Below are positions 17,910 to 27,019 of a stretch of DNA of 64,000 bases, piece after piece. The stretch comes from Paenibacillus humicola (GTDB lineage Bacteria; Bacillota; Bacilli; Paenibacillales; Paenibacillaceae): contig NZ_JAQGPL010000001.1 of the NCBI RefSeq assembly GCF_028826105.1, positions 2,196,501 through 2,260,500 on the forward strand. The letters are read 5' to 3'. The position numbers and the translations under genes are program-made. The notes beneath the pieces were generated by a model that worked only from the letters and a program-made list of their open reading frames with translations, was not told the DNA's origin and ran no database searches. The stretch's first letter is position 1, and every line of letters starts with the position of its first letter.

Positions 17910-17945
17910 ATGCTGGACAAACTCGGCTTCCTGTCCTATGGTTAG
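17910..17945 (+). CDS. 11-codon mini-ORF with a near-perfect ribosome binding site
   Basis: ATG 17910 follows AGGAGGAGGAAACG and encodes MLDKLGFLSYG before TAG. It lies in the 78-bp gap between the adaptor and the response regulator. It could be a leader peptide for translational coupling or the start of a lost gene, for example the missing exporter subunit of the adaptor. Confidence 0.35.
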   Translation: MLDKLGFLSYG

Positions 17946-17960
17946 AACGGAGGCGGTACC

Positions 17961-18656
17961 GTGAACCAGGCAAAAATTTTAATAATCGAGGACGAGGAAG
18001 CGATCGCGGATCTGCTTGCCTACGGCCTGCATAAAGAAGGCTTCCGCACCCTATCCGCCCGCAGCGGGTCGGACGGGCTGTCGGCGGCCGAAACCTTCAA
18101 GCCGGATCTGCTGCTGCTCGACTGGATGCTGCCGGATATGAGCGGAATCGAGGTCTGCAAGCGGGTGACGGCCGCGTTTAACGTCCCGATTTTGATGATT
18201 ACCGCAAAATCGGACATTACGGATAAAATTCTCGGCCTTGAATACGGCGCCGACGACTACGTTACCAAGCCGTTCGATCTGCGCGAGGTCGTGGCGAGAA
18301 TCCGCACCATTCTCCGCCGGAAGCTGCAGGCGGCCGGGCAGGCCGGCAATGCCGGAGGGCTCCGCCTGCGGGTCAAAAACATCGAAATTACCGAAGCGGA
18401 GCGCGACGTCCGAAAGGACGGCAAAACCGTCGATTTGACGCCGAAGGAATTCGATCTCCTGATCGCTTTATGCCGCAGCAAAGGAAAAATTTTTACGCGG
18501 ATGGAGCTGCTGGACGAGGTATGGGGCATCGATTATTTCGGCGATACGCGAACCGTCGATATTCATATCCAGCGGCTGCGCAAAAAGCTGGAGCTCGGCG
18601 ACGTCATCCAAACCGTTTTCGGCGTCGGCTACAAATGGGACAGGCAGGCGGACTAA
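17961..18656 (+). CDS. OmpR/PhoB-family response regulator
   Basis: A 231-residue regulator with receiver (IIEDEEAIADLL, LLLDWMLPDMSGIEVC with the phospho-acceptor Asp, MITAKS, YVTKPFDLRE) and winged-helix output domain (DLTPKEFDLLIALC, DIHIQRLRKKL, VFGVGYKWDR). GTG 17961 has GGAGGCGG upstream. The kinase gene begins 4 bp after its stop, so the two form a cognate pair. The likely target is the surrounding transport operon; this is inferred from position. Confidence 0.92.
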   Translation: MNQAKILIIEDEEAIADLLAYGLHKEGFRTLSARSGSDGLSAAETFKPDLLLLDWMLPDMSGIEVCKRVTAAFNVPILMITAKSDITDKILGLEYGADDYVTKPFDLREVVARIRTILRRKLQAAGQAGNAGGLRLRVKNIEITEAERDVRKDGKTVDLTPKEFDLLIALCRSKGKIFTRMELLDEVWGIDYFGDTRTVDIHIQRLRKKLELGDVIQTVFGVGYKWDRQAD

Positions 18657-18660
18657 CGGC

Positions 18661-20124
18661 ATGCGGCTGACGATCAAAGCCAAGTTTCTGCTGGGACTGC
18701 TCGTTATTTTCACCGTATCGCTGCTTCTGCTCAACCATTTTATCGTGCGGATCATCGATTCCAGCAACGAGAAAATCATCACGCAGGACCTGGTCGAGCT
18801 GAAGCTGAACAGCAGCGTATACGTCAGGCAGACGTTTATGATCAATCATTTCGACAGCGACGACATCTATTTCCGGCAGATCGCCGGGGATATGGTGCAG
18901 GAGCTGCACGCCGTCACGTCGAGCAGCGTCGGCGCCTACTCCGTTGGCGGAGCGCTCTTGAACGCGTCCGACAAAAGCGCCTTCGCCGGCGCCGAAGACA
19001 GCGATCTGAAGCTCGCCGTCGCAGGCAAAACCGCGTATACGGTGTTCGAATCGGGCTCGGACGCGAAAGTCTATTATTCATATCCGGTCGTCGTCGACGG
19101 CAGGAAGGTCGGCATTTTGCGGTTCGCTAAAGATTTTATGCTGCTGCACGAGCAGAGCCGGCAGATCGTCCGATTCGTTTATGCGGTGACGATCATCATT
19201 TTCGCGGCGGCGTTTCTGTTCTCGTATTTGTTGTCCGGCAACGTCACGGCGCCGATCGTCAAGCTGACGAAGGCGTCCACGGCGGTCCGAAACGGGGATC
19301 TGTCCGTCCGGCTCAAACTGAAGCGGAAGGACGAGCTCGGCAGCCTGGCGGACAATTTCAACCGGATGATCGAACGGCTTGGCACGCAGATCGAACGGAT
19401 CAAGCGCGACCGGGACCGGCTGGATGAACTGAACACGCACCGCAAACGGTTTTTCGATAACGTGACGCACGAATTAAAAACGCCGCTCACGTCCATATTG
19501 GGGTATGCGGGCATCATCCGGGAGAACGGCTTCAGCGACAAAGCGTTTTTCGACAAGGGGATGAACCATATCGTAAGCGAAAGCGAGCGTCTCCATGCCT
19601 TGGTGCTGAGGCTGCTGGAAGCGTCGATGGAGACCTCCACGCCGGACGCGATGGAGCCCGTCGATGCGGGGCGTCTCCTTCAGGACGTTTGCGAGGCCAT
19701 GGCGTTCAAAGCCGAAAGGTACGGGAAGACGATCCGGAGCGGCATCGGACCGGCGCTCTGGGTGCGGGGCAGCGAAAACCGCCTCCGGCAGCTGTTTATC
19801 AATCTGATCGACAATGCGATCAAATACGGCAGTCCGTCTTCCGTTATTTTCGTCAACGCCGTATCCGCCGAAGGCGAGGCTCGGGTCGAAATCGCAAACA
19901 GCGGGGACGAAATCGACCCGGAATTGCTGCCGAAATTGTTTGAGCCGTTTTACCGCGCGGACCGGAGCGAACTCGAAGAACGCGGCAGCCGCGGGCTCGG
20001 CCTCAGTATTTGCAAGACGATCGTCGACGAGCATGCGGGCAGCATCCGCATCGTCAGCGAAAACAAACGGACAAGCGCCGAAATCGGACTGCCTGCCGCA
20101 GGTCCTCCGGAGGAATTGGGATGA
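18661..20124 (+). CDS. Membrane sensor histidine kinase
   Basis: A 487-residue kinase: membrane segment at ~9-28, extracytoplasmic sensor domain (~30-170), second membrane segment (~175-195), HAMP (~196-250), phospho-acceptor His in VTHELKTPLTSILGYAG, and catalytic domain with N box FINLIDNAIKYG and G box SRGLGLSICKTIVDEH. It phosphorylates the regulator encoded just upstream. Its stop overlaps the start of the next lipoprotein gene by 4 bp (ATGA), suggesting that the lipoprotein belongs to the signalling unit. Confidence 0.92.
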   Translation: MRLTIKAKFLLGLLVIFTVSLLLLNHFIVRIIDSSNEKIITQDLVELKLNSSVYVRQTFMINHFDSDDIYFRQIAGDMVQELHAVTSSSVGAYSVGGALLNASDKSAFAGAEDSDLKLAVAGKTAYTVFESGSDAKVYYSYPVVVDGRKVGILRFAKDFMLLHEQSRQIVRFVYAVTIIIFAAAFLFSYLLSGNVTAPIVKLTKASTAVRNGDLSVRLKLKRKDELGSLADNFNRMIERLGTQIERIKRDRDRLDELNTHRKRFFDNVTHELKTPLTSILGYAGIIRENGFSDKAFFDKGMNHIVSESERLHALVLRLLEASMETSTPDAMEPVDAGRLLQDVCEAMAFKAERYGKTIRSGIGPALWVRGSENRLRQLFINLIDNAIKYGSPSSVIFVNAVSAEGEARVEIANSGDEIDPELLPKLFEPFYRADRSELEERGSRGLGLSICKTIVDEHAGSIRIVSENKRTSAEIGLPAAGPPEELG

Positions 20125-21233
20125 GAAAACGGACCTTCATCGGCATGCTCTCGTGCTTCCTGGCCTGTATGCTGCTCGCCGGCTGCGGCGGCGGACCGAA
20201 ATCCAAAACCGTCGTCATCCCGGAATCCGAATTCGGCGGCGAAGCCGCAGGCGGAACCGGTCACTTCGACGTAAGCAAAATCTACAAGCTGGATTTCGCC
20301 GGACCCTACCGGGAGCTGCTCGGATGGAACGACAACGAACGCGTTGCCGCCGTCACGGGACAAACGGAGGCGGACCGGGAGATCGAACGGATCGATTACA
20401 GGTACAACACGCGCCAACTGCGGGCGAAGCTCGGCGCCGGCGATATCGTCTCCGGTTTATCGCCGGACGGCTCCTTCGCCGCCTTGTACCGGTCGGATCC
20501 GGGCACGAGGGGATGGAAGCTGTCGTTATTCAATCTGAACGCGCTGACCGAAACGGTGATTGGAGACAATTTAAATCCTTATCAGGCGGAATGGTCGAAT
20601 AACGGGCAGTACGTTTCGTACGTCAAGTACGGGCCGGACGGGAAGGAGCCTTCCGTCGCCGTCTTCGACCGCAAGCTGAACCGGACGGAGCTGTATCGTC
20701 TGCCCCCCGCCTGGGGCGGCAAAGACGCACCCTCCAGCCTGAAAGTATCGGATGACGGGAAACGCGCGCTGCTGATTCTGTCGGGGAAGCAGCCGCGGCT
20801 TGCAGCCGGAACGTTCAAAGGCCATGACATCGCAATCGGATTCGAACGTCCGCTGACGGGCAATTCGTTCGATTTTCTAAATAACGATCAAATCGAATAT
20901 ATCGGGGCGGACGGCTCCCTGACGTTATACGACAGCCGCAACGGGAATATCGCTTCCCTGGCGCAAAATGTAGAATCCTTCCAATTGTCGCACGACCGGA
21001 AAAAAATCGTCTATTCCACTTCGCAGGGAGACGTCCATGCGGCGGAGGTGCGCGGCAACGGCATCGCAAACGACAAGCTGATTTTCAAAGGACTGCTGGC
21101 CGTTCGGCTTCTCTGGAGCCCGGACGACGGCAGGCTGCTTATGGACGGAAGAAAAATGTACACGGCGACGGCGCCAGCCCCTACCCGCGACGCGCAGGAT
21201 GGCAGCGAGCCTCTGGTGGTCACGTTCGAATAG
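20121..21233 (+). CDS. Lipoprotein with predicted beta-propeller (TolB/WD40-like) repeats
   Basis: A 370-residue protein with a lipoprotein signal peptide (lipobox LLAGC, Cys22) and a Gly-rich linker. The rest shows repeated strand patterns such as LSPDGSFAALY, WSNNGQYVSYVKYGPDG, VSDDGKRALLIL and LSHDRKKIVYS, typical of TolB-like propellers. It would sit on the outer face of the membrane. A 4-bp overlap with the kinase gene suggests a role in signal perception, perhaps as a binding partner of the kinase sensor domain; this is inference. The gap 21234-21389 shows no gene. Confidence 0.75.
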   Translation: MRKRTFIGMLSCFLACMLLAGCGGGPKSKTVVIPESEFGGEAAGGTGHFDVSKIYKLDFAGPYRELLGWNDNERVAAVTGQTEADREIERIDYRYNTRQLRAKLGAGDIVSGLSPDGSFAALYRSDPGTRGWKLSLFNLNALTETVIGDNLNPYQAEWSNNGQYVSYVKYGPDGKEPSVAVFDRKLNRTELYRLPPAWGGKDAPSSLKVSDDGKRALLILSGKQPRLAAGTFKGHDIAIGFERPLTGNSFDFLNNDQIEYIGADGSLTLYDSRNGNIASLAQNVESFQLSHDRKKIVYSTSQGDVHAAEVRGNGIANDKLIFKGLLAVRLLWSPDDGRLLMDGRKMYTATAPAPTRDAQDGSEPLVVTFE

Positions 21234-21389
21234 GCGCCGTCCCGGTGGCCGGCACCTTCCGGCTGACCCGGCGGCTAAAATTCGCTGTAGTCCGTCCATT
21301 TTTACAACCACAACGGTCCCGTTACCTGTTAAAATAAACGAAGAGGGCATGAGGCCCGCCGGTACCAAAACACGTTAGGATGATGGGCC

Positions 21390-22163
21390 ATGATCCGAAT
21401 GCGTTCGTGCTACATCAAGGATTATCCGGGCAAATGGGAAATGAATAAAGAGCCGACCTCCTACCACATCATCGTGCTGATCACGAAAGGCAACATTACG
21501 TATTGGGTGGACGAGGATACCGTCTATTTGAATCCCGGCGACGTGCTGTACATTCCGGCCGGCTGTCAGCGGGGCGGCTTCGCGGTGAACGACCATCAGC
21601 GGTTCGTGACGCATTTCTCCATGGACGACGGCGACCGCAGGCTGCTGCCGCTGCTCGGCGAGAACCGGCACTGCAAAACGCCGCTCAGCGGCCTGGACTA
21701 CTTCAAGCAGCGCTTCATGCTGCTGCGTCATCACTGGCTGATGGGCGGTCCGTATCAGGAGGCGACGCGCTACGGCATTTTGCTGGAAATGCTCGGGATC
21801 ATCAGCTACGACCGGGACAACTGGAAGGTGCCGGCGAAAAAGCTGGATTTGGCGGCGGATATCCGCAAATATTTGCTCGACCACTACCGGGAGCCGGTGA
21901 CGCTTGACGATCTGGCGAGCTACACGGGGCGGACGCCGAATTACATTTCCCACCTGTTCAAACGGATATCCGGTTTCTCGCCGATCGATTATTTGCATCA
22001 TGTGCGCATCGCCAAAGCAAAGGAGCTGATGTTCGACAAGAAGATCCCGATCGGTGAAATCGCCGAACGGACGGGCTTCTGCGACCAAGCCTATTTCACG
22101 CGGGTGTTCAAGAAGCTGACCGGCTGTTCGCCGACCGCTTTCCTGAAGGGAAGCACGGACTGA
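21390..22163 (+). CDS. AraC-family transcriptional regulator with N-terminal cupin sensor
   Basis: A 257-residue regulator. Residues ~20-90 form a cupin-like sensor (ITKGNITYWVDEDTVYLNPGDVLYIPAG), and residues ~155-255 two helix-turn-helix motifs (VTLDDLASYTGRTPNYISHLFKRISG and PIGEIAERTGFCDQAYFTRVFKKLTG). It is followed in the same direction by a PhyH dioxygenase and a dehydrogenase after ~180 bp, and probably controls them. The inducer is unknown. Members of this class usually respond to sugars or small organic ligands. Confidence 0.9.
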   Translation: MIRMRSCYIKDYPGKWEMNKEPTSYHIIVLITKGNITYWVDEDTVYLNPGDVLYIPAGCQRGGFAVNDHQRFVTHFSMDDGDRRLLPLLGENRHCKTPLSGLDYFKQRFMLLRHHWLMGGPYQEATRYGILLEMLGIISYDRDNWKVPAKKLDLAADIRKYLLDHYREPVTLDDLASYTGRTPNYISHLFKRISGFSPIDYLHHVRIAKAKELMFDKKIPIGEIAERTGFCDQAYFTRVFKKLTGCSPTAFLKGSTD

Positions 22164-22342
22164 ACGATTCGGCGTCCTGCCTGTACCCCTGTGTTTCTTC
22201 CTGATGGTGGAAGGAATCCGCTTACATCGTAGAATCGTACAAAAGATATGAGGATTATGTCTCGAAAAGTTCCCTTCGCGGACCCTATGATAAGGGAAGG
22301 ATGACCTTAAGGCTATCCGCAAACGGAAGGGGATGTTGGGAA

Positions 22343-23176
22343 GTGAATCCATCTTGTCTGCAGTACAGCTTGACGGAAGAAGAACGCCGCACGTTTAACG
22401 AAACCGGTTATCTGATTGTCGAGGACGCATTGTCGCCCGAACAGGTCCAAGCGCTGACGGCGGAAACCGACCGCATCTACGAACGCAAGGTGAACGAAGG
22501 GCACGATTCGAAGACGGCATTGTTTTATCCAAATTTCATTCCCGACCACGAGCGCTTCCTGGGGCTTGTCGATTACGAAAAGGTGCTGCCGAAGGTTTGG
22601 GGCATACTCGGCTGGAATATTTACCTCTACCATGCCCATATGATCGTCACGCCGCCGTCCGGACAGGCGAAGACGAACAAAACGTTCGGCTGGCATCAGG
22701 ACAGCGGCCGCGTGAATGTGGAAATGGAATCGCATCCTCGCCCCCGGCTGTCGCTGAAGGTCGCATATTTTCTGTCCGACCTTTCCGTGCCGGACCGGGG
22801 CAATTTCTGGATTGTGCCCGGCAGCCATTTAAACGATACGATGGCGCTGCCGGAAAACCGCGAAGGCCAGCCCGAAGGGGCGATTCCGGTCTGCGTCAAG
22901 CCGGGCACGGCCGTCTTCTTCGACCGCCGGCTTTGGCATACGGCTTCGCCGAACTGGTCGGACGTGACGCGCAAGGTGCTGTTCTACGGCTACGGCTACC
23001 GCTGGATCCGCACGAAGGACGACATGACGGTGCAGTCGCTGTGGGAGAGCAGCGATCCGATCCGCCGGCAGCTGCTCGGCGCGGGCGTGAACTGCAACGG
23101 GTATTACAGCCCGACGGACGCGGATGTGCCGCTGCGGGTGTGGCTGAAGGAGCATCAGCCGCAAGCGGTGAAGTAA
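22343..23176 (+). CDS. Phytanoyl-CoA dioxygenase (PhyH) family protein
   Basis: A 277-residue Fe(II)/2-oxoglutarate-dependent oxygenase. The iron ligands are visible as H-x-D in FGWHQDSGR and the distal His in RRLWHTASPN; double-stranded beta-helix strands lie between (LSLKVAYFLSDL, NFWIVPGSHL). GTG 22343 was chosen because AAGGGG lies about 10 bases upstream, while ATG 22301 has its purine-rich site immediately adjacent. The substrate is unknown. With the downstream dehydrogenase it may hydroxylate and then oxidise a small metabolite; that is inference. Confidence 0.85.
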   Translation: MNPSCLQYSLTEEERRTFNETGYLIVEDALSPEQVQALTAETDRIYERKVNEGHDSKTALFYPNFIPDHERFLGLVDYEKVLPKVWGILGWNIYLYHAHMIVTPPSGQAKTNKTFGWHQDSGRVNVEMESHPRPRLSLKVAYFLSDLSVPDRGNFWIVPGSHLNDTMALPENREGQPEGAIPVCVKPGTAVFFDRRLWHTASPNWSDVTRKVLFYGYGYRWIRTKDDMTVQSLWESSDPIRRQLLGAGVNCNGYYSPTDADVPLRVWLKEHQPQAVK

Positions 23177-23220
23177 TCTAAAGTCCGCAACATTTTCAGG
23201 ATTATGGGAGGAGCTTCAAT

Positions 23221-24123
23221 ATGGCAGCAAGCAAGAACGGGACGACGATCGGTTTTATCGGAACAGGGGTCATGGGAAAAAGCATGGCCAAAAATTTACT
23301 CGGCGCCGGTTATGACGTAGCGGTTTATAACCGGACGAAAAGCCGCGCCGCCGACCTGCTCGAGCTCGGTGCCGTTTGGAAGGATACCCCGGCGGAAATT
23401 GCCGCCTCGGTTGATGTGACGATCACGATCGTGGGGTATCCCGCGGACGTGGAAGAAGTGTACTTGGGCGAGCAGGGCATCGTTGCAAACGCCAAACCGG
23501 GCTCCATCGTCATCGATATGACGACTTCGACGCCGTCGCTTGCCCGCCGGATTTACGAGGCGGCGAAAGCGAACAACATCCGCGCGCTCGACGCTCCCGT
23601 CTCGGGCGGCGATGTCGGGGCCCGCGAAGCGCGGCTGACGATTATGGTCGGCGGCGACGCGGAAACGTTTGAGGCGGCGAGGCCGGTTTTCGAGGCGATG
23701 GGCCGCAATATCGTGCTTCAGGGCGAAGCGGGCGCCGGCCAGCATACGAAGATGTGCAACCAGATCGCCATCGCCTCGAATATGATGGGCGTGTGCGAAG
23801 CGATGGTTTACGCGAAGCGGGCCGGGCTCGATCCCGAGCGCGTGCTGGAGAGCATCGGCGCCGGCGCAGCGGGAAGCTGGTCGCTCAGCAACCTGGCGCC
23901 TCGCATGATCAAAGGCGATTTCGCGCCCGGCTTCTATGTGAAGCACTTTATCAAGGACATGAACATCGCGCTCGAGGCGGCAAAGGAAATGGGCATCGCA
24001 ACGCCCGGCCTCGCGCTCGCGAAGTCGCTCTACGACGAGCTGGCTGCGGGGGGCGATGGCGACAGCGGCACGCAGGCGCTCTATAAGCTGCTCATCGCGA
24101 AGGAGCAGCAGGCTGCCGACTGA
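23221..24123 (+). CDS. NAD(P)-dependent beta-hydroxyacid dehydrogenase (GarR/MmsB-like)
   Basis: A 300-residue enzyme of the 3-hydroxyisobutyrate/tartronate semialdehyde reductase family. It has the Rossmann motif IGFIGTGVMGKSMAKNLL, the substrate-binding DAPVSGGDVGAREARL, and the catalytic Lys region GAGQHTKMCNQ. ATG 23221 has GGGAGGAG upstream. Candidate reactions are 2-hydroxy-3-oxopropionate or 3-hydroxyisobutyrate dehydrogenation. It lies 44 bp downstream of the PhyH gene, probably in one operon. A shared terminator separates it from the convergent exporter gene. Confidence 0.85.
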   Translation: MAASKNGTTIGFIGTGVMGKSMAKNLLGAGYDVAVYNRTKSRAADLLELGAVWKDTPAEIAASVDVTITIVGYPADVEEVYLGEQGIVANAKPGSIVIDMTTSTPSLARRIYEAAKANNIRALDAPVSGGDVGAREARLTIMVGGDAETFEAARPVFEAMGRNIVLQGEAGAGQHTKMCNQIAIASNMMGVCEAMVYAKRAGLDPERVLESIGAGAAGSWSLSNLAPRMIKGDFAPGFYVKHFIKDMNIALEAAKEMGIATPGLALAKSLYDELAAGGDGDSGTQALYKLLIAKEQQAAD

Positions 24124-24283
24124 GCGAGGGCGAGCGGACTGCCCGCAAGCTCGGAAGAGAATCGAACGAGCTTGCCTCAGCCGAATGCCGGCCGCCTTGT
24201 CTGGCCGTTCGGTCTCGGAGAGCATCCTGTCTGCAGGCAGGCGCTGCGGGCGTGACTTCGCCGGCCCGGAAAGAGAAGAGACG

Positions 24284-24313
24284 AAGACGCCAAGCCGGCC
24301 GGCTTGGCGTCTT
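24284..24313. terminator. 30-bp perfect palindrome, likely bidirectional terminator
   Basis: AAGACGCCAAGCCGG is followed immediately by its exact reverse complement, ending in CTTTG. It lies between two convergent genes (stops at 24123 and 24325). The remaining interval from 24124 shows no gene. Confidence 0.7.
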
Positions 24314-24324
24314 TGTCATCCTAT

Positions 24325-26046
24325 TCACTGCATGTTGTAATATCTCGCATAAATGCCGTTCATGGCCATCAGCTCCGCATGAGAGCCTTCCTCCGCAATA
24401 CCCTGCTCGGACAGCACGATAATCCGATCGGCATGCCGTACGGTGGACAGCCGGTGGGCGATGACGAAGGTCGTGCGGTTTTTCGCCAGCTGCTCGAAGC
24501 TTTCCTGCACCGCCTTTTCGCTTTCGTTGTCCAGGGCCGAGGTAGCTTCGTCGAAAATGACGATCGGCGGGTTTTTCAGAAACACGCGCGCAATGCTGAT
24601 ACGCTGCTTCTGACCGCCGGACAGCTTGACGCCGCGCTGCCCGATATAGGAGTCGTATCCGTCCGGCAGCCCCATGATAAAGTCATGGGCATTCGCGCGC
24701 CTGGCCGCCGTGACGACTTCCTCATCCGTCGCTCCGGGCTTCCCGTACAAAATATTTTCCTTCACCGTGCCCGCAAACAGATATACATCCTGCTGCACGA
24801 CCCCGATCCGGTCGCGCAGAGACTTCAGCTTCACTTGTTTAATATCCGTGCCGTCGATTTTGATCGAGCCTTCGCTCGTTTCGTAAAAACGCGGAATCAG
24901 GCTGCAGAGCGTCGTTTTCCCTACGCCGGACGATCCTGCAAGCGCGACATATTCGCCGGGATTTACCGTCAGGTTGATCCGGCTGAGCACGTTGCCCGCG
25001 TCCCCGGCGTAGCGGAAGCCCACATCTGCAAATTCCACCCGGCCCCGCACCTCGCCTAATTCCACGGCGTCTTCGGTATCCGCGATATCCGGCCGAACGG
25101 CCATCAATTCCGTAAAACGCTCAAATCCGGCAATGCCGTTTTGCAAATTATGGGTAAAATTGACGAGCCTTTTGACGGGATCGACCAGCGTATTGATATA
25201 GAGCAGGAAGGTGATGAGCTCGGTCAGCGTCAGCCGGCCGTATTCGATCAGCACGGCGCCCGCGACCACGACCGATAAATTGATGAACGTGATGAATGCG
25301 GTCAGCCCGTTGAAGAACAGCGCCTCGGCCAAATACCCTTTACGCCGGCTTTCCAGAAAACGGCGGCTTTGGCCGGCGAATTTCTCCATCTCGATGTTTT
25401 CGTTCGCAAACGACTGCACCACCCGGATCCCGGCCAAACTGTCCTCGGTTTGCGCATTGATGTCGGCGATCCGTTCCCGCGTCGTTTTTAGCGCGTCCTT
25501 CACCTTCACGCTGTAGCGGTAGGCGAACAAAAACATGATCAGCAGAATGATCGCAATCATCAGCGTGAGGACGCCGCTCATTTGCGACAAAATGAGGATC
25601 GAGCCCGCGATGCGGACGAACGAGATGACCGTATCCTCGGGCCCGTGGTGCGCAAGCTCCGAGATATCGAACAAATCGCCAGTGATGCGCGACATCAGCT
25701 GCCCGGTGCGGGTGTTATCGTGGTAGGAAAAGGAGAGCTTCTGCGCATGCCGAAACAAATCGTTCCGCATGTCGGTCTCCATCCGGGCGCCGACCATATG
25801 TCCGCAATAATCGGTATAGAAGTTGCTGATGTACTCCACGGCCATCAGACACAAAAAAATGCCGGCGTACTTCGCGACCGACGCGGCATCGATGCCTTCG
25901 CCGCCGATCGCCTGGCCGGTAATTCGATTGATGATGAGCGGATAAGCCAGCACGGCCGCCGAAGCGAGCGCAGCAAAAAACAAATCCGCAAATAGCGCTT
26001 TTTTATAAGGCCTGTAATAGGCAATAAATCGATTGAATGTGTTCAC
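24325..26046 (-). CDS. ABC exporter, fused permease and ATPase (MdlB/BmrA-like)
   Basis: A 573-residue half-transporter: six membrane segments in residues ~1-320, then an ATPase domain with Walker A LAGSSGVGKTTLC, signature [14 protein letters not shown], Walker B PPIVIFDEATSALD and the His of IAHRLSTV. It probably works as a homodimer exporting lipids, drugs or peptides. GTG 26046 is preceded on the minus strand by GGAGG. It stands alone with no regulator nearby. The 26047-26339 region upstream holds an AT-rich inverted repeat near 26205-26225 and no gene. Confidence 0.9.
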   Translation of the reverse strand: MNTFNRFIAYYRPYKKALFADLFFAALASAAVLAYPLIINRITGQAIGGEGIDAASVAKYAGIFLCLMAVEYISNFYTDYCGHMVGARMETDMRNDLFRHAQKLSFSYHDNTRTGQLMSRITGDLFDISELAHHGPEDTVISFVRIAGSILILSQMSGVLTLMIAIILLIMFLFAYRYSVKVKDALKTTRERIADINAQTEDSLAGIRVVQSFANENIEMEKFAGQSRRFLESRRKGYLAEALFFNGLTAFITFINLSVVVAGAVLIEYGRLTLTELITFLLYINTLVDPVKRLVNFTHNLQNGIAGFERFTELMAVRPDIADTEDAVELGEVRGRVEFADVGFRYAGDAGNVLSRINLTVNPGEYVALAGSSGVGKTTLCSLIPRFYETSEGSIKIDGTDIKQVKLKSLRDRIGVVQQDVYLFAGTVKENILYGKPGATDEEVVTAARRANAHDFIMGLPDGYDSYIGQRGVKLSGGQKQRISIARVFLKNPPIVIFDEATSALDNESEKAVQESFEQLAKNRTTFVIAHRLSTVRHADRIIVLSEQGIAEEGSHAELMAMNGIYARYYNMQ

Positions 26047-26339
26047 GAATCAAACCTCCGGCCGTTAGCGTTCCCGTTAAGGATAAATTGTCTGTGGAAT
26101 GGCTGCTCGCCTTCGTCGATTTCGAAAAGTTTTTCATCATGGATCCCCTCCAGCCGTTTTGTCTTCATGTTATCACCGGACCGCCGGGACCGGCAATTGA
26201 ATAAACGATTATAATTGTTTGTGATCGGCCGCGGGCCGCTGCCGGTCGCTTTAACTCCTGCAGGGTGAACGCCGTATGGCCCTATTTTTACGCTCGGGCG
26301 GCTTCCCGCGGATTCCGCTGAAACGACACGATAAGAAAA

Positions 26340-26377
26340 GGACAGGCAATTTTCCTCTGGGGGAAAATCGCCTGTCC
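26340..26377 (-). terminator. Rho-independent terminator of the VOC protein gene
   Basis: GGACAGGCAATTTTCC pairs with GGAAAATCGCCTGTCC (15 of 16 positions). Read on the minus strand the stem is followed by TTTTCTTATC, in the correct position after the stop at 26399. Confidence 0.85.
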
Positions 26378-26398
26378 TTATTGCATTCGGGGTTCTGC

Positions 26399-26827
26399 CT
26401 ACATGCCCATTTGTTCGCCTTCGTGGCTGATCAGCCATGAAATGCCGAATTTGTCCGTAACCTGGCCGTAGTGTTTGCTCCAAAACGTTTCCTGCAGCTC
26501 CGTCACAACGGTGCCGCCTTCCTTCAGCTTGTGGAAGGCCGATTTAATATCTTCGGCATCTTTGCTGTTATAGGCGATGTTGACGTTGGTTCCGACCGTG
26601 AACGGCATCCCGGGGAACACATCGGAAAACATGAGGCTGCTTCCGCCAATGTCCAGCCGGGCATGCATGACCAGATTTTTGGCTTCCTCCGGCAGCGGAT
26701 AATCCGGATGCGGCGGGGCGTCTCCGAAGCTCATGATTTGCGGATTGTCGATGCCGAATACCTCCGCGTAAAACAATACCGCTTCCCTGCAATTTCCGTT
26801 GAAATTCAAATACGGGCTGATAGACAT
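26399..26827 (-). CDS. VOC (glyoxalase/PhnB-like) family protein
   Basis: A 142-residue protein with a PhnB-like pattern: MSISPYLNFNGNCREAVLFYAEVFG, then VMHARLDIGGSSLMFSD, EDIKSAFHKLKEGG and the C-terminal DKFGISWLI. These proteins fold as paired beta-alpha-beta-beta-beta modules and include metal-dependent isomerases, bleomycin-binding proteins and many uncharacterised members. No specific reaction can be assigned. It is transcribed away from the MFS gene and has its own terminator. Confidence 0.85.
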   Translation of the reverse strand: MSISPYLNFNGNCREAVLFYAEVFGIDNPQIMSFGDAPPHPDYPLPEEAKNLVMHARLDIGGSSLMFSDVFPGMPFTVGTNVNIAYNSKDAEDIKSAFHKLKEGGTVVTELQETFWSKHYGQVTDKFGISWLISHEGEQMGM

Positions 26828-26949
26828 TTGTTTTCACTCCCCGAGTATGATAGGGCTTTGCAGTTCAAATTGTATCATTTTAAGGAGGTTTGTCCAAATA
26901 AATCCTTTTTCCATTTTTAGTTTTAGGGGAGCTGGCCGCGATTTTTATC

Positions 26950-26978
26950 TTGACTTGCACGCTGCTGGAAGATATTAT
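26950..26978 (+). promoter_or_regulatory. Sigma-A promoter for the MFS transporter gene
   Basis: TTGACT (26950-26955), a 17-bp spacer and TATTAT (26973-26978). Transcription would start near 26985, immediately before a triple 8-bp repeat. Confidence 0.7.
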
Positions 26979-26995
26979 GAGCTTCGCATCGGTTG

Positions 26996-27019
26996 TTTAG
27001 TAAATTAGTAATTTAGTAA
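26996..27019. repeat. Three contiguous 8-bp repeats (TTTAGTAA / ATTAGTAA / TTTAGTAA)
   Basis: The three units follow each other without a gap at exactly 8-bp period, just downstream of the predicted transcription start of the MFS gene. They may be a repressor site. A hairpin (GGCAAACTCGCA with TGCGTTTGCTGCC, about 27028-27058) follows before the ribosome site. Confidence 0.7.

Noticed and set aside
26043..26483. Minus-strand 146-codon frame between the VOC gene and the ABC exporter
   Set aside because: It crosses a strong terminator stem (26340-26377) and has no recognisable domain or ribosome site.
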